DNA from: Brachyspira hampsonii 30446
Lineage (GTDB): Bacteria > Spirochaetota > Brachyspiria > Brachyspirales > Brachyspiraceae
DNA length: 64,000 bases
Direction of reading: 5' to 3'
Assembly: GCF_000316195.1 (NCBI RefSeq)
Contig: NZ_JH994111.1
Coordinates: forward strand, 1,567,403-1,631,402
In this document: piece after piece, positions 36,017 to 44,653 of the stretch
Numbering within the stretch: the first letter of the stretch is position 1
Layout of the letters: the number at the start of each line of letters is the position of its first letter
The notes under the pieces: generated by a model
Database searches by the model: none
The model's input: only the letters and a program-made list of their open reading frames with translations
What the model was told of the DNA's origin: nothing
Made by a program: the position numbers and the translations under genes

Positions 36017-37099
36017 ATGAAAGAAATTATTGTATTAATATCTAATGCCAGCAATATGAAAGATAAATCTAATCAATTTATGCTTAATATGATAGAACAT
36101 TTTTACAAATCATCTATAAAAATAACAGTATTTTCAAAATCATTCCCAAAGAATTTTCCTGCTTATATTACAAGAAAACATTTATCTTTGTTATTTTTAA
36201 AAAAGTCAGCAAAGAATATAGCAAATATTGCTGAAAATACTGATGCAATTATAGCTGTAGATTTTCCTATGAATATAGCAGCATCTATGGCTAAAAATAT
36301 TCTAATAAAAAAAAGAATAAACAAATTACCTGTAATAGTATGGTATGCTTTAAATTTCCAAAATCATTTATATTTTCATGAGAAAAAAGACAGTAAAACA
36401 ACATTAATAGATAAAAAACTTATGAAATTGGATTATGAACATACTGATAATATTGATATAATAATATGCGGAAGTAAAAAAACAAAGGAAAGATTATTAT
36501 ATTTACATAAAGATATAAAAAATATAGAAGTCATACAGCCTTATTTCTCTCCTTATATATTTATTAATAAGGATAAAAAATCTGAAAAAGACAAATCAAT
36601 AATAATATTTTATAATAAAGAGGATAGTATTTTCAAATGTACAGCAGCTTATGCACAATATCTGAAAGAAAGTGATGATATATATAAATTAAAAATAATA
36701 GGATATGATAAAGAATTAAAAGAAAATATTCATAAATTATCTATAGAAGAATATGTTGAATTTATAGATGAAGATGATAATAGAAAAATAGGAAAAGAAA
36801 TAGAGACCTCAAAATGCATAATAATACATAATATAAAGGATTCTTTCTATACCCAGTTAATAGCAGCCTGGCATTATAAGACATTGCCTATAATAGATGC
36901 TAAAAGCTCATCTGCTGAAATAGCTTCTGATGATAAAAATGCATTAATATACAACTCTCAAAATCCAATATCAATAATATCAAAAATAAAAAAAATGACT
37001 GAAAATAATAAATCTTATGAATTATTTATGTCATCAATAGATGAAATTCAAAATACAGATAAAATCTTAAAATTAATCTATAACTTCAATCATAATTAA
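36017..37099 (+). CDS. Glycosyltransferase-like protein (GT-B / GT4-like)
   Basis: A 360-residue cytoplasmic protein. The N-terminal half has a Rossmann-like pattern (IVLISNASN..., KSIIIFYNKEDSIFKCTAAY starting the second domain), with IIICGSKKTKERLL and VIQPYFSP as in the linker of GT4 enzymes, and WHYKTLPIIDAKSSSAEIASDDKNALIYN replacing the usual E-x-FGxxxxE acceptor of family 4. The match is weak but the fold pattern is good. It is divergent from the TPR gene and its sugar donor and acceptor are unknown. Confidence 0.6.
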   Translation: MKEIIVLISNASNMKDKSNQFMLNMIEHFYKSSIKITVFSKSFPKNFPAYITRKHLSLLFLKKSAKNIANIAENTDAIIAVDFPMNIAASMAKNILIKKRINKLPVIVWYALNFQNHLYFHEKKDSKTTLIDKKLMKLDYEHTDNIDIIICGSKKTKERLLYLHKDIKNIEVIQPYFSPYIFINKDKKSEKDKSIIIFYNKEDSIFKCTAAYAQYLKESDDIYKLKIIGYDKELKENIHKLSIEEYVEFIDEDDNRKIGKEIETSKCIIIHNIKDSFYTQLIAAWHYKTLPIIDAKSSSAEIASDDKNALIYNSQNPISIISKIKKMTENNKSYELFMSSIDEIQNTDKILKLIYNFNHN

Positions 37100-37103
37100 A
37101 ATT

Positions 37104-37130
37104 AAAAAAGGAGGATAATTCCCCCTTTTA
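37104..37130. terminator. Terminator between converging genes
   Basis: AAAAAAGGAGG pairs with CCCCCTTTT across a six-base loop with one A:C mismatch, followed by TATAATTATT. It lies between the glycosyltransferase-like gene and the end of dnaJ and can serve both strands. Confidence 0.65.
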
Positions 37131-37147
37131 TAATTATTAATTTACTA

Positions 37148-38275
37148 TTACCAATTAGTTTTATTAGGCTTTCTTAAAGTAGGCTCATCATTAGGAGGCA
37201 TAACTTTTTTAAGTTCATTAAATAACCTTTTCTCCTCAGCAGACAATTTAGATGAAACATCTATATTCACTACAACAAATAAATCTCCCCTACCGGATCT
37301 GTTTATATGAGTTGCACCGCTTCCTTTTAATTTAAATATTTGTCCGCTGTTAGTTCCTGCTGGAATTTTTATTTTCACTTTCTTTTTATCCAAAGTTTGT
37401 ATATAAATATCCGCACCTAATGCCGCCTGTGCAATATTGATTCCTACTTCTGTTATTAAATCCATACCATCTCTTACGAAATAAGGATGAGGACTCACAT
37501 GAATATATAGATATAAATCACCTGCTACTCCGCCTCCTACAGCCTCTCCTTCTCCGCTTACTCTAAGCTGAGTATTATCATCAATACCTTTAGGAATATT
37601 AACAGAAATAGTTTTATTTTTCTTAACAGTACCGCTTCCTTTGCATTTCTTACAAGGAGTTGTTACTATAGAACCGCTTCCATTACATTTACTGCATGTT
37701 CTCCTTACGCTGAAAAAGCCTTGGGCCATTCTAACCTCTCCACTTCCTCCGCAAGTAGGACAAGTCTGCGTTTTTGTACCGGGTTCAGCTCCTGTACCAT
37801 GACAAACATCGCAGATATCATTTTTATCTAATTTGATTTCCATTTTCTTTCCGAAAACTGCATCTTCCAAAGATAAAGTAACATCATGTCTTATATCGTT
37901 GCCTCTTCTTTGGGATCTTGAAGATCTTCCGGAAAATCCGCCTCCAAAAAAGGAACTGAATATATCATCTAAATCACCGAATCCGCCGCCGCCGAACATT
38001 TGCGAGAAATCAAAACCGCCTCTGCCGTAAGCATCAGCAAAATCACTATGAACGCCCTGAAAACCAAATTGATCATATTGAGCCCGTTTTTTCTCATCAG
38101 ATAAAATCTCATAGGCCTCTGTAGCCTCTTTAAATTTATCTTCAGCTTCTTTATTTCCCGGATTCCTATCTGGGTGATACTGCATAGCTAATTTTCTATA
38201 TGCTTTTTTTATTTCATCGTTAGTAGCTGTTTTTGCTACTCCTAATACTTCATAATAGTCTCTTTTATCTGCCAT
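37148..38275 (-). CDS. dnaJ: DnaJ, Hsp40 co-chaperone
   Basis: A 375-residue type I J-protein that stimulates the ATPase of DnaK and delivers substrates. The J-domain (residues 5-70, HPD in YHPDRNPG) is followed by a Gly/Phe-rich linker ([15 protein letters not shown]), four CxxCxGxG zinc repeats ([32 protein letters not shown]) and the C-terminal substrate domain. Length is normal. It lies three kilobases downstream of dnaK on the same strand, separated by several unrelated genes. Confidence 0.97.
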   Translation of the reverse strand: MADKRDYYEVLGVAKTATNDEIKKAYRKLAMQYHPDRNPGNKEAEDKFKEATEAYEILSDEKKRAQYDQFGFQGVHSDFADAYGRGGFDFSQMFGGGGFGDLDDIFSSFFGGGFSGRSSRSQRRGNDIRHDVTLSLEDAVFGKKMEIKLDKNDICDVCHGTGAEPGTKTQTCPTCGGSGEVRMAQGFFSVRRTCSKCNGSGSIVTTPCKKCKGSGTVKKNKTISVNIPKGIDDNTQLRVSGEGEAVGGGVAGDLYLYIHVSPHPYFVRDGMDLITEVGINIAQAALGADIYIQTLDKKKVKIKIPAGTNSGQIFKLKGSGATHINRSGRGDLFVVVNIDVSSKLSAEEKRLFNELKKVMPPNDEPTLRKPNKTNW

Positions 38276-38318
38276 TTATCATATCCTCTGTATAAAATTT
38301 ATCATTAAATATTAAAAA

Positions 38319-38609
38319 TCATTTTTTTCTTCTGCCTAATATTAAACCTAATCCAATACCTGCTGCAGCCAATCCACCAATGATATACTTATTGGAAGAT
38401 AAATATTTAATATTATACTGCATGCGGCTGTCTTTATTAGATAAAACTTCATAGGCCTCATTTATATCTACAAATCTTCGATTAGCCTCTTCATCACCTG
38501 GATTTCTATCCGGATGATATTTCATAGCTAATTCCCTATAAGATTTTTTTATTTTTTCATTGCTTGCAAATATATTTACATCAAGTATCTTATAATAATC
38601 TTTATCCAT
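38319..38609 (-). CDS. Small J-domain protein with C-terminal membrane segment
   Basis: A 96-residue protein: a J-domain over residues 3-65 with YHPDRNPG, then a basic turn and a glycine-rich hydrophobic end ([22 protein letters not shown]) that looks like a tail anchor. It would recruit DnaK to the membrane. It sits 43 bases upstream of dnaJ on the same strand, probably in one transcript, and shares the local YHPDRNPG sequence with DnaJ, which suggests a duplicated J-domain. Confidence 0.85.
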   Translation of the reverse strand: MDKDYYKILDVNIFASNEKIKKSYRELAMKYHPDRNPGDEEANRRFVDINEAYEVLSNKDSRMQYNIKYLSSNKYIIGGLAAAGIGLGLILGRRKK

Positions 38610-38649
38610 AATAAATATCCTTTAATTATATAAAAAATTATAAACACAT

Positions 38650-39342
38650 TTATTTTTCAAAAAACATCAAACTTTCAACTACCAATAATAAAGCAGAAGA
38701 AATCCATATAGCTCTGATGCCAAGAATATTAGTAAATAAAGTTCCTAAAAAAGCACCTAAAGCAAAAGAGCATAATATCATAATATAGATAAAACCCTTT
38801 TTTAATCCTGTTTTATCTTTATTAAATAAAAATTTAAATATATTCTCTGAAGCAGATCTCAAATTACCTGTACACATATTTGTAACATAAGAAAGTCCTT
38901 CCACCTTATTAAATGTTATCATAAATATTGCCGACATAAATGATATACTTCCTACAATTACCGTGTCTGAAAATGTTTGAGGAAGCAATCCTACTATAAA
39001 TAGTACAATAGAATGTATTAATATAATAACATATTCAAATTCAATAATCTTCCTTTTATTCAAAATTTGCTTTATATATAAAGCAAAAAAAATACCAATA
39101 ACAAAAATTATAATAGACATAAAATAATGCAAAGTATCGTTAAATTGTTTTCTAACCAACCCCATAGAAAAAAATATTATATTACCCGTCTGAGCATAAG
39201 CAAAAACGCCTCCCCTAGTAATATAAGTATAAGCATCTACAAAACCTCCTATCATGGTAAGCATAGAAGCTACATATATAGTTTCGGTTGTATGAATGGA
39301 CTCATTTTTTCTTTTAATAAAAGCTATAAAACTGTTTTTCAC
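38650..39342 (-). CDS. DUF1275 (YoaK-type) membrane protein
   Basis: A 230-residue integral membrane protein with about six hydrophobic segments and the family landmarks SMLTMIGGFVDAYTYI, FAYAQTGNIIF, VEGLSYVTNMCTGNLRSA and the closing GALFGTL-like segment (GAFLGTLFTNILGIRA). It starts with GTG at 39342, with GAGGCGG upstream. Members are of unknown function, some are proposed transporters. The gene lies inside the chaperone block. Confidence 0.85.
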   Translation of the reverse strand: MKNSFIAFIKRKNESIHTTETIYVASMLTMIGGFVDAYTYITRGGVFAYAQTGNIIFFSMGLVRKQFNDTLHYFMSIIIFVIGIFFALYIKQILNKRKIIEFEYVIILIHSIVLFIVGLLPQTFSDTVIVGSISFMSAIFMITFNKVEGLSYVTNMCTGNLRSASENIFKFLFNKDKTGLKKGFIYIMILCSFALGAFLGTLFTNILGIRAIWISSALLLVVESLMFFEK

Positions 39343-39443
39343 CTTGCCGCCTCAATTTTATTGCCGAATATTATAACACAAAAAAATATTTTTAGAAACA
39401 TTTTAATAAATACATAATCATTAAAACATATTTAATTATAAAA

Positions 39444-40397
39444 TCATAATTTCAAAATTTCTTCAGTAGTTAAACCTGTTATTTTGCTTATTAAATTTAT
39501 ATCAAGATTTTCATTTTTCATATTTTTAGCCAACACATATTTTTCTTTTTCTATACCTTTTTCTATACCTTTTTCTATACCTTTTTCTATACCTTTTTCT
39601 ATACCTTTTTCTATACCCTTTGATATCCCTTTTCTCTCGGCTTCTGCTAATTCATAATCAAGCATTCTTTTATTAAAATATTCATCAGCCTCTTTTCTTC
39701 TATAACTATCTATTAAAGGATTAGTATGTACAAACGATTCAGATTTTAATTTTACTTCTTCAAATATAGTATCTTCTTTTAATAAATTTTCCATCTTATC
39801 CCCCTTAAAAAACTTTAACCAAGATAAAAATTTCTTCTCCGCTTCATCATAACTTGAATTAAAATTAAATTTAGGAAGCTCTATATAATGAAGCTGACAA
39901 TGATTAGTAAGTATTCTGTTATGTTTAATCTCTTTTAAAACATAACATGTATGAATATCCTTTATATCATACATCAAATTAAAATTCAAAATATTAATGC
40001 TTATTACTGGACATAAATTATTATAATTATCACCCTTATTTAACATCACAGCATAACCATTAGCCCAATAAAATAAACTCCTATAAATAAACTCGATATT
40101 GCCCTGAGACTGTATCTCTATAATAACAACTTCTCCGCTGTCGGTAGTGCATCTTATATCCATCACAGACTCTTTAGATTCTAAATATTTGCTCAAGTTA
40201 AAAGGATTAAGAATCTCAGCTTTTACAAAAGTTCTGAAATGCATATTTTTCATAACAGAATTTATAAAACTAAGTATTATTCTCTCATTACCTTTCTCTG
40301 AAAATAAATACCTTATATAGCAGTCATTTATTCTGTTCATATTATCAACAGTAATAATTTCTTTTTTAAGTTTTTCAAGATACTCTGAATATTCCAT
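39444..40397 (-). CDS. Rpn family PD-(D/E)XK nuclease / putative transposase
   Basis: About 317 residues from the ATG at 40397; a TTG 19 codons earlier is in frame but lacks a ribosome site. Members of this family act as recombination-promoting endonucleases. The start EYLEKLKKEI...NRINDCYIRYLF and the nuclease core MDIRC....GEVVIIEIQSQ (Asp, Glu, Gln) are typical, followed by YRSLFYWANGYAVML. Near residues 270-298 the four-residue unit GIEK is repeated seven times, encoded by 12-bp DNA repeats at 39551-39619. Slippage in that tract would change length in steps of four residues without a frameshift. Confidence 0.85.
   Translation of the reverse strand: MEYSEYLEKLKKEIITVDNMNRINDCYIRYLFSEKGNERIILSFINSVMKNMHFRTFVKAEILNPFNLSKYLESKESVMDIRCTTDSGEVVIIEIQSQGNIEFIYRSLFYWANGYAVMLNKGDNYNNLCPVISINILNFNLMYDIKDIHTCYVLKEIKHNRILTNHCQLHYIELPKFNFNSSYDEAEKKFLSWLKFFKGDKMENLLKEDTIFEEVKLKSESFVHTNPLIDSYRRKEADEYFNKRMLDYELAEAERKGISKGIEKGIEKGIEKGIEKGIEKGIEKEKYVLAKNMKNENLDINLISKITGLTTEEILKL
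39551..39622 (-). repeat. 12-bp tandem repeat inside the Rpn-type gene
   Basis: CTATACC recurs at 39551, 39563, 39575, 39587, 39599 and 39611, giving six exact 12-base units (CTATACCTTTTT in plus orientation), each encoding GIEK on the minus strand. Copy number may vary between strains. Confidence 0.9.
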
Positions 40398-40480
40398 ACC
40401 AGCCTTTAAAAATAGTTGTTTGTTTATTATACTAGTATTATGGTAAATTGTCAAAGAACAAAAATTTTAAATATATTTTA

Positions 40481-40837
40481 TTATTCAGCCACTTTTGATT
40501 TTAAAAATTCTGCTACTTCTGAATGCTAGTTTTTTTAAAGCGGAGTTAAATGCTTTATAATTTTATTACCTATAAAATTTACATCAGCATTTTTACTTAT
40601 TAGATATTCTACCACTTTTGAATGACAATTAGTTGAAGCATCATACAATGCATTATTTAAATCATTGGCTCCATTTTCTACTAAATATTTTACTATTTAT
40701 AAATGCCATTTTTCTGAAGCATGCATCAAAGCTGTTTTACCATATTCATCTTTTATGTTTATATCCATTCCTTTATTAACTAACAGTTTTAATGTTTCTA
40801 AATCATTATTTTTAGAGGCTTCTAATAATTCAATCAT
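40481..40837 (-). pseudogene. Decayed ankyrin-repeat gene
   Basis: From the ATG at 40837 (AGGA upstream) the frame reads MIELLEASKNNDLETLKLL and KTALMHASEKWHL, then TAA at 40699-40697. The same frame continues as ankyrin sequence: IVKYLVENGANDLNNAL, HSKVVEYLISKNADVNF, then two more stops around 40539-40526, and HSEVAEFLKSK to a final stop at 40481. Three in-frame stops and no frameshift over 119 codons indicate recent inactivation; the neighbouring functional ankyrin genes are the likely relatives. Confidence 0.75.
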
Positions 40838-40860
40838 TTTATATCCTACATAAAAATATA

Positions 40861-40905
40861 GGCGATTGAAAATCAACACTTTCAAAAAATTAACTTCCAA
40901 TCGCC
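40861..40905 (-). terminator. Hairpin after the 113-residue gene
   Basis: GGCGATTG (40861-40868) pairs with CAATCGCC (40898-40905) around a 29-base loop. It lies between the ankyrin relic and the gene ending at 40930. Confidence 0.5.
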
Positions 40906-40929
40906 CATTAGACTTTATATATTCAACTT

Positions 40930-41271
40930 TTACTTTTTATCTGTATCAAACATTAAACACTTTAAATATGAACCAGGAAAATAAATACATCTTACTTGTT
41001 CAACATTTTGCCCATATTTAACTCTAGCATTCATTATAGTAGAACATATATCTCTTATTTCATCTTCATTATATCCTCTACTAGTACCATATATAGGACT
41101 TCCAGCAAAAATTTTAACAAATCCTAAACCAGATAAATACTTTTCTAAATCTGGGCTAAAAGTGGTACCATAAGTATTACTACCTGTTGAATTAATAATC
41201 CAAGTATAATGGTTCTCATCTTCAACAACACCTAGTTTTTTTTCTAATGTAATAGTTGAATTTTCTATCAT
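40930..41271 (-). CDS. Hypothetical protein of 113 residues
   Basis: A soluble protein beginning MIENSTITLEKKLGVVEDENHYTWI, with a beta-alpha-beta look (SPDLEKYLSGLGFVKIFAG, then a helix EDEIRDICSTIMNARVKYG). There is no signal peptide or membrane segment. TGGAGG (in the minus direction AGGGTAGTTTATG is weaker) lies before the start. It follows dnaK by 37 bases on the same strand and could be read from the same transcript. The fold is not recognised. Confidence 0.6.
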   Translation of the reverse strand: MIENSTITLEKKLGVVEDENHYTWIINSTGSNTYGTTFSPDLEKYLSGLGFVKIFAGSPIYGTSRGYNEDEIRDICSTIMNARVKYGQNVEQVRCIYFPGSYLKCLMFDTDKK

Positions 41272-41308
41272 AAACTACCCTCCATGATTTATTGATATTT
41301 ATAATAAT

Positions 41309-43231
41309 TTATTTTTTGTCATTATCATCAACAACTTCATAATCAGCATCAACTACGCCGTCATCTTTTCTGCCTGAATCTTGGCTATTATCAGACTGTG
41401 CCTGCTGTCCTGCATCTGCCTGACCTTGCTGTGCTCCTGCTTGTTTATAAAGTGCCTCTGAAGCTTTGCTCCATGCTGCTTGTAAATCGTCTGTAGCTCT
41501 TTTAATACTGTCTGTATTATTAGATTCTACTGCTGATTTTAAAGCACTCATTTTTGACTCAATTTCTGATTTGTCAGAAGCCTGTAATTTATCGCCGTTT
41601 TCTTTCAATAATTTTTCTGTCTGATAAATCATATGGTCAGCATTGTTTTTAGCTTCAACTTCCTCTTTTTTCTTCTTATCTTCTTCAGCATGTTTTTCAG
41701 CGTCCTGAACCATTTTGTTTATTTCATCTTCGCTAAGTCCGCTTGAAGAAGCTATTGTTATTTTCTGCTCTTTACCTGTACCCAAATCTTTAGCTGTAAC
41801 ATGTACGATACCGTTAGCATCAATATCGAATGAAACTTCTATTTGAGGTACTCCTCTTGGTGCAGGAGGTATTCCTACCAAGTCAAATCTTCCAAGCTCT
41901 CTGTTGTCATTAGCCATTTTTCTTTCACCTTGTAATACTCTAATAGTTACAGATGACTGATTGTCTGCTGCTGTAGAGAATACTTGTTTTTTGTTTGTAG
42001 GTATAGTAGTATTTCTGTTGATTAAAACAGTCATTACTGAACCTTCTGTTTCAATACCAAGTGAAAGCGGAGTAACATCAAGAAGAAGTACATCTTTAAC
42101 ATCACCTTTTATGATACCGCCTTGTACTGCTGCTCCCATTGCTACTGCTTCATCTGGGTTTACACTTTTATTTGGTTCTTTTCCAAATATGTTTTTAACT
42201 GTTTCCTGTACTAAAGGTACTCTTGTAGAACCTCCAACAAGTATAACTTCATCTATATCGCTTGTAGAAAGTCCTGCATCTTTCAATGCTTTTTCACATG
42301 GAATGCGAGTTTTTTCTACTAAATCTCTTACTAAATCCTCAAATTTTGCTCTTGATAAAGATACATTCAAGTGTTTAGGACCTGATGCATCTGCTGTCAA
42401 GTATGGCAAATTAATATCAGTTTGTAATGAACTTGAAACTTCTTTTTTAGCTTTTTCAGCAGCTTCTTTTAATCTCTGTAAAGCCATTTTATCATTATTC
42501 AAATCAACGCCTGTATCTTTTTTGAACTCATCTATAAGCCAATCAATAATAGCTTGGTCAAAATCATCACCGCCCAAGTGAGTATCACCGTTTGTACTTT
42601 TTACTTCAAATACTCCGTCAGCCAATTCAAGTATAGATATATCGAAAGTACCGCCGCCTAAGTCATAAACTGCTATTTTTTCATCTTTCTTCTTTTCTAT
42701 ACCATAAGCTAAAGCAGCTGCAGTAGGTTCATTTATTATTCTTAATACATTAAGTCCTGCGATACGGCCTGCATCTTTAGTAGATTGTCTTTGACTATCA
42801 TTAAAGTATGCAGGTACTGTAATAATAGCGTCAGTTACTGTTTCACCTAAATACTCTTCTGCTGTTTGTTTCATCTTTTGAAGGATTCTAGCACTTATCT
42901 CCTGAGGAGTGAAGTTTCCTTCCAAAGTTTTAATTTTTACTTTGCCACCGTCTTCTATAACTGTATAAGGCATTCTTGAACGCTCTTCTGTTACTTCTGC
43001 ATAAGTGTTACCCATAAATCTTTTAATAGAGAATATTGTATTTTCTGGGTTAGTTACCATTTGGTTTTTAGCAGGCTGACCTACTAATACTTCGCCTTTA
43101 TTTGTAAATGCTACTATAGAAGGTGTTGTTCTGTTTCCTTCAGCATTTGTTATTACTACAGGTTTACCGCCTTCCATTACTGATACGCATGAATTTGTTG
43201 TTCCTAAATCTATTCCAATTATTTTACTCAT
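41309..43231 (-). CDS. dnaK: DnaK, Hsp70 chaperone
   Basis: 640 residues from the ATG at 43231, which has GGAG at good spacing; an in-frame TTG at 43252 lies upstream of that site and is not needed. The nucleotide-binding domain has [38 protein letters not shown] and [10 protein letters not shown]. The substrate-binding domain (EKQKITI... [15 protein letters not shown]) and a C-terminal tail ending [13 protein letters not shown] follow, as in bacterial DnaK. It is downstream of grpE and a 69-residue gene. Confidence 0.98.
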   Translation of the reverse strand: MSKIIGIDLGTTNSCVSVMEGGKPVVITNAEGNRTTPSIVAFTNKGEVLVGQPAKNQMVTNPENTIFSIKRFMGNTYAEVTEERSRMPYTVIEDGGKVKIKTLEGNFTPQEISARILQKMKQTAEEYLGETVTDAIITVPAYFNDSQRQSTKDAGRIAGLNVLRIINEPTAAALAYGIEKKKDEKIAVYDLGGGTFDISILELADGVFEVKSTNGDTHLGGDDFDQAIIDWLIDEFKKDTGVDLNNDKMALQRLKEAAEKAKKEVSSSLQTDINLPYLTADASGPKHLNVSLSRAKFEDLVRDLVEKTRIPCEKALKDAGLSTSDIDEVILVGGSTRVPLVQETVKNIFGKEPNKSVNPDEAVAMGAAVQGGIIKGDVKDVLLLDVTPLSLGIETEGSVMTVLINRNTTIPTNKKQVFSTAADNQSSVTIRVLQGERKMANDNRELGRFDLVGIPPAPRGVPQIEVSFDIDANGIVHVTAKDLGTGKEQKITIASSSGLSEDEINKMVQDAEKHAEEDKKKKEEVEAKNNADHMIYQTEKLLKENGDKLQASDKSEIESKMSALKSAVESNNTDSIKRATDDLQAAWSKASEALYKQAGAQQGQADAGQQAQSDNSQDSGRKDDGVVDADYEVVDDNDKK

Positions 43232-43304
43232 AATAAATTTCTCCTTTTTCAAATATTACTAAATCTTTTAATACTAAAATTAATATATCTTAAATTATAT
43301 ACTG

Positions 43305-43514
43305 TCAGTCTTTCGTCAGAACACTAACAACATACTCAGTATGACCATTACCCAAATGAGAAGTAGTAAGGTCAACATTGATTACTTCTTTATCTCTGAT
43401 ATGATTATTAATCGCATCAGTCAAATCCTGAAGAACTCTGTTTATATGCTGTATGCTCTCCTTTTTGTCTGCTTTCGGCTCGTAATAAGCTCTAAAAAGT
43501 TGAATATGTGCCAT
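43305..43514 (-). CDS. 69-residue protein between grpE and dnaK
   Basis: A small protein (MAHIQLFRAYYEPKADKKESIQ...VSVLTKD) with alternating strand and helix and no signal peptide. TTAGGAG lies at good spacing before the ATG and it is tightly spaced: 20 bases after grpE and 73 before dnaK, all on the same strand. It is therefore co-transcribed with a heat-shock operon. I do not recognise the family. Confidence 0.75.
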   Translation of the reverse strand: MAHIQLFRAYYEPKADKKESIQHINRVLQDLTDAINNHIRDKEVINVDLTTSHLGNGHTEYVVSVLTKD

Positions 43515-43534
43515 AAAATCTCCTAATTAATTAT

Positions 43535-44143
43535 TTATTCTTTAGGTGCCGCAGGAGGTTTTCCCACTACTACCTTAGCTGTTCTCAATAGCTCATCATT
43601 CAATTTATAACCTTTAGCATAAACTTCAACAACCTTTTCTTTATCAAGATCTGGAACTTCTATCATAGTTAATGCCTCATGTACATTAGGATCAAACTCT
43701 TCTCCTAAAGACTCTATTTCAGAAACCCCATTATCATGCATAAAGTCTATAAATTGTTTATGTATTAATGATATTCCCTTATAATACTCAGAATTCTGAA
43801 TATTTTCTTCTTTCTCTCCAGCTTTTAATGCCCTCTCAAAATTATCCATAAAATTTAACAAAGACAATAAAAGTTCTTTATTCGCTCTCTTTATACCGTC
43901 GATTTTCTCTTTAGATGTTCTCTTTCTAATATTTTCTGCCTCTGCCATAGCATACATATATTTATTTTTCATATCAGCAGATTCATTTTCTAATTCTTCT
44001 ATTCTTTTTTTCAATGCAGTTATTTCATCTTCAGTATTATTTTCAGTATTTTCTTCTGATTGCTCATTGTTTTCAGCTGCTTCTGCTTCTACATTTTCTT
44101 CCTCTTTTTTATCTTCACTGTTTTCTTTTATTTCCTCTTCCAT
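43535..44143 (-). CDS. grpE: GrpE, nucleotide exchange factor for DnaK
   Basis: A 202-residue GrpE. An acidic N-terminal tail (EEEIKENSEDKKEEENVEAE) leads to the long coiled coil (residues 40-110, with YAMAEAENIRKRT) and the C-terminal beta domain (FDPNVHEALTMIEVPD, VVEVYAKGYKLNDELLRTAKVVVGKP). AAAAGGAG precedes the start. No CIRCE element is seen upstream, so regulation is not of the HrcA type by sequence. Confidence 0.95.
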   Translation of the reverse strand: MEEEIKENSEDKKEEENVEAEAAENNEQSEENTENNTEDEITALKKRIEELENESADMKNKYMYAMAEAENIRKRTSKEKIDGIKRANKELLLSLLNFMDNFERALKAGEKEENIQNSEYYKGISLIHKQFIDFMHDNGVSEIESLGEEFDPNVHEALTMIEVPDLDKEKVVEVYAKGYKLNDELLRTAKVVVGKPPAAPKE

Positions 44144-44513
44144 TTATTCTCCTTTTATTAATAAGTCTTATTTTATAACTTTTTAATATTCTCAGCTTTA
44201 TACCACTACTATATGCAATAAATGTGCCAATAAATAAAATTTAAACAATATATTTCATAAAAAATAACTAAGTAAAATATATCTAAAACATATAAATACT
44301 AAGAAAAACTAATAAATAATATGCTAAATATAATACAAAAACATATTAAAACATATAAATAATTTTTAATTATAGCTAAATACAAAGATATATAATATTA
44401 GATGTACAATTTTTATACATCTAAAATATTCAATCATGTATTATTTTTAGACATATAAATATAGCAAAATGAACATTATGACAATATTAGACAATAAAAG
44501 TTTGAATTTCCGT

Positions 44514-44554
44514 TAAAAAAAGTATCACCCTGTATAAAAGACATCAGGGTGATA
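44514..44554 (-). terminator. Intrinsic terminator downstream of dnaA
   Basis: TATCACCCTG (44523-44532) pairs perfectly with CAGGGTGATA (44545-44554) with a 12-base loop. A T-run follows on the minus strand (complement of 44515-44521). It would end the dnaA transcript before the grpE gap. Confidence 0.85.
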
Positions 44555-44563
44555 AGGAGGTTT

Positions 44564-44608
44564 ATGAAAAATTGTATTAATTTAACAATACTCCTAAATT
44601 ATATATAA
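44564..44608 (+). CDS. Possible 14-residue ORF with a strong ribosome site
   Basis: AAGGAGG lies four bases before an ATG at 44564 opening MKNCINLTILLNYI and a TAA at 44606-44608. No gene follows on this strand. It may be chance, or a leader or toxin-like small peptide; the ribosome site is the only support. Confidence 0.2.
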   Translation: MKNCINLTILLNYI

Positions 44609-44653
44609 AATCATATAAAAGTCAATCATTTTTTATATTTTATTTTAAGAATT

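Larger units (their letters stand above)
44144..44653. other. 510-bp AT-rich gap between grpE and dnaA
   Basis: Nearly pure AT with no clear DnaA box (no exact TTATNCACA). Repeats of ACATATAAATA occur at 44288-44298, 44351-44361 and 44451-44461. A 9-bp stem TTAGATGTA / TACATCTAA (44398-44424) is present without a T-run. Such an AT-rich stretch next to dnaA could host the origin, but nothing here proves it. Confidence 0.35.

Noticed and set aside
39539-39630. Possible CRISPR-like array
   Set aside because: The units are contiguous 12-base repeats without spacers and encode a protein linker.
41961-42581. 206-codon frame antisense to dnaK
   Set aside because: It has no ribosome site, no family resemblance, and lies wholly over a conserved gene; it is a shadow of dnaK codon use.
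44144-44653. CIRCE element ahead of grpE
   Set aside because: No TTAGCACTC-N9-GAGTGCTAA or close variant was found.
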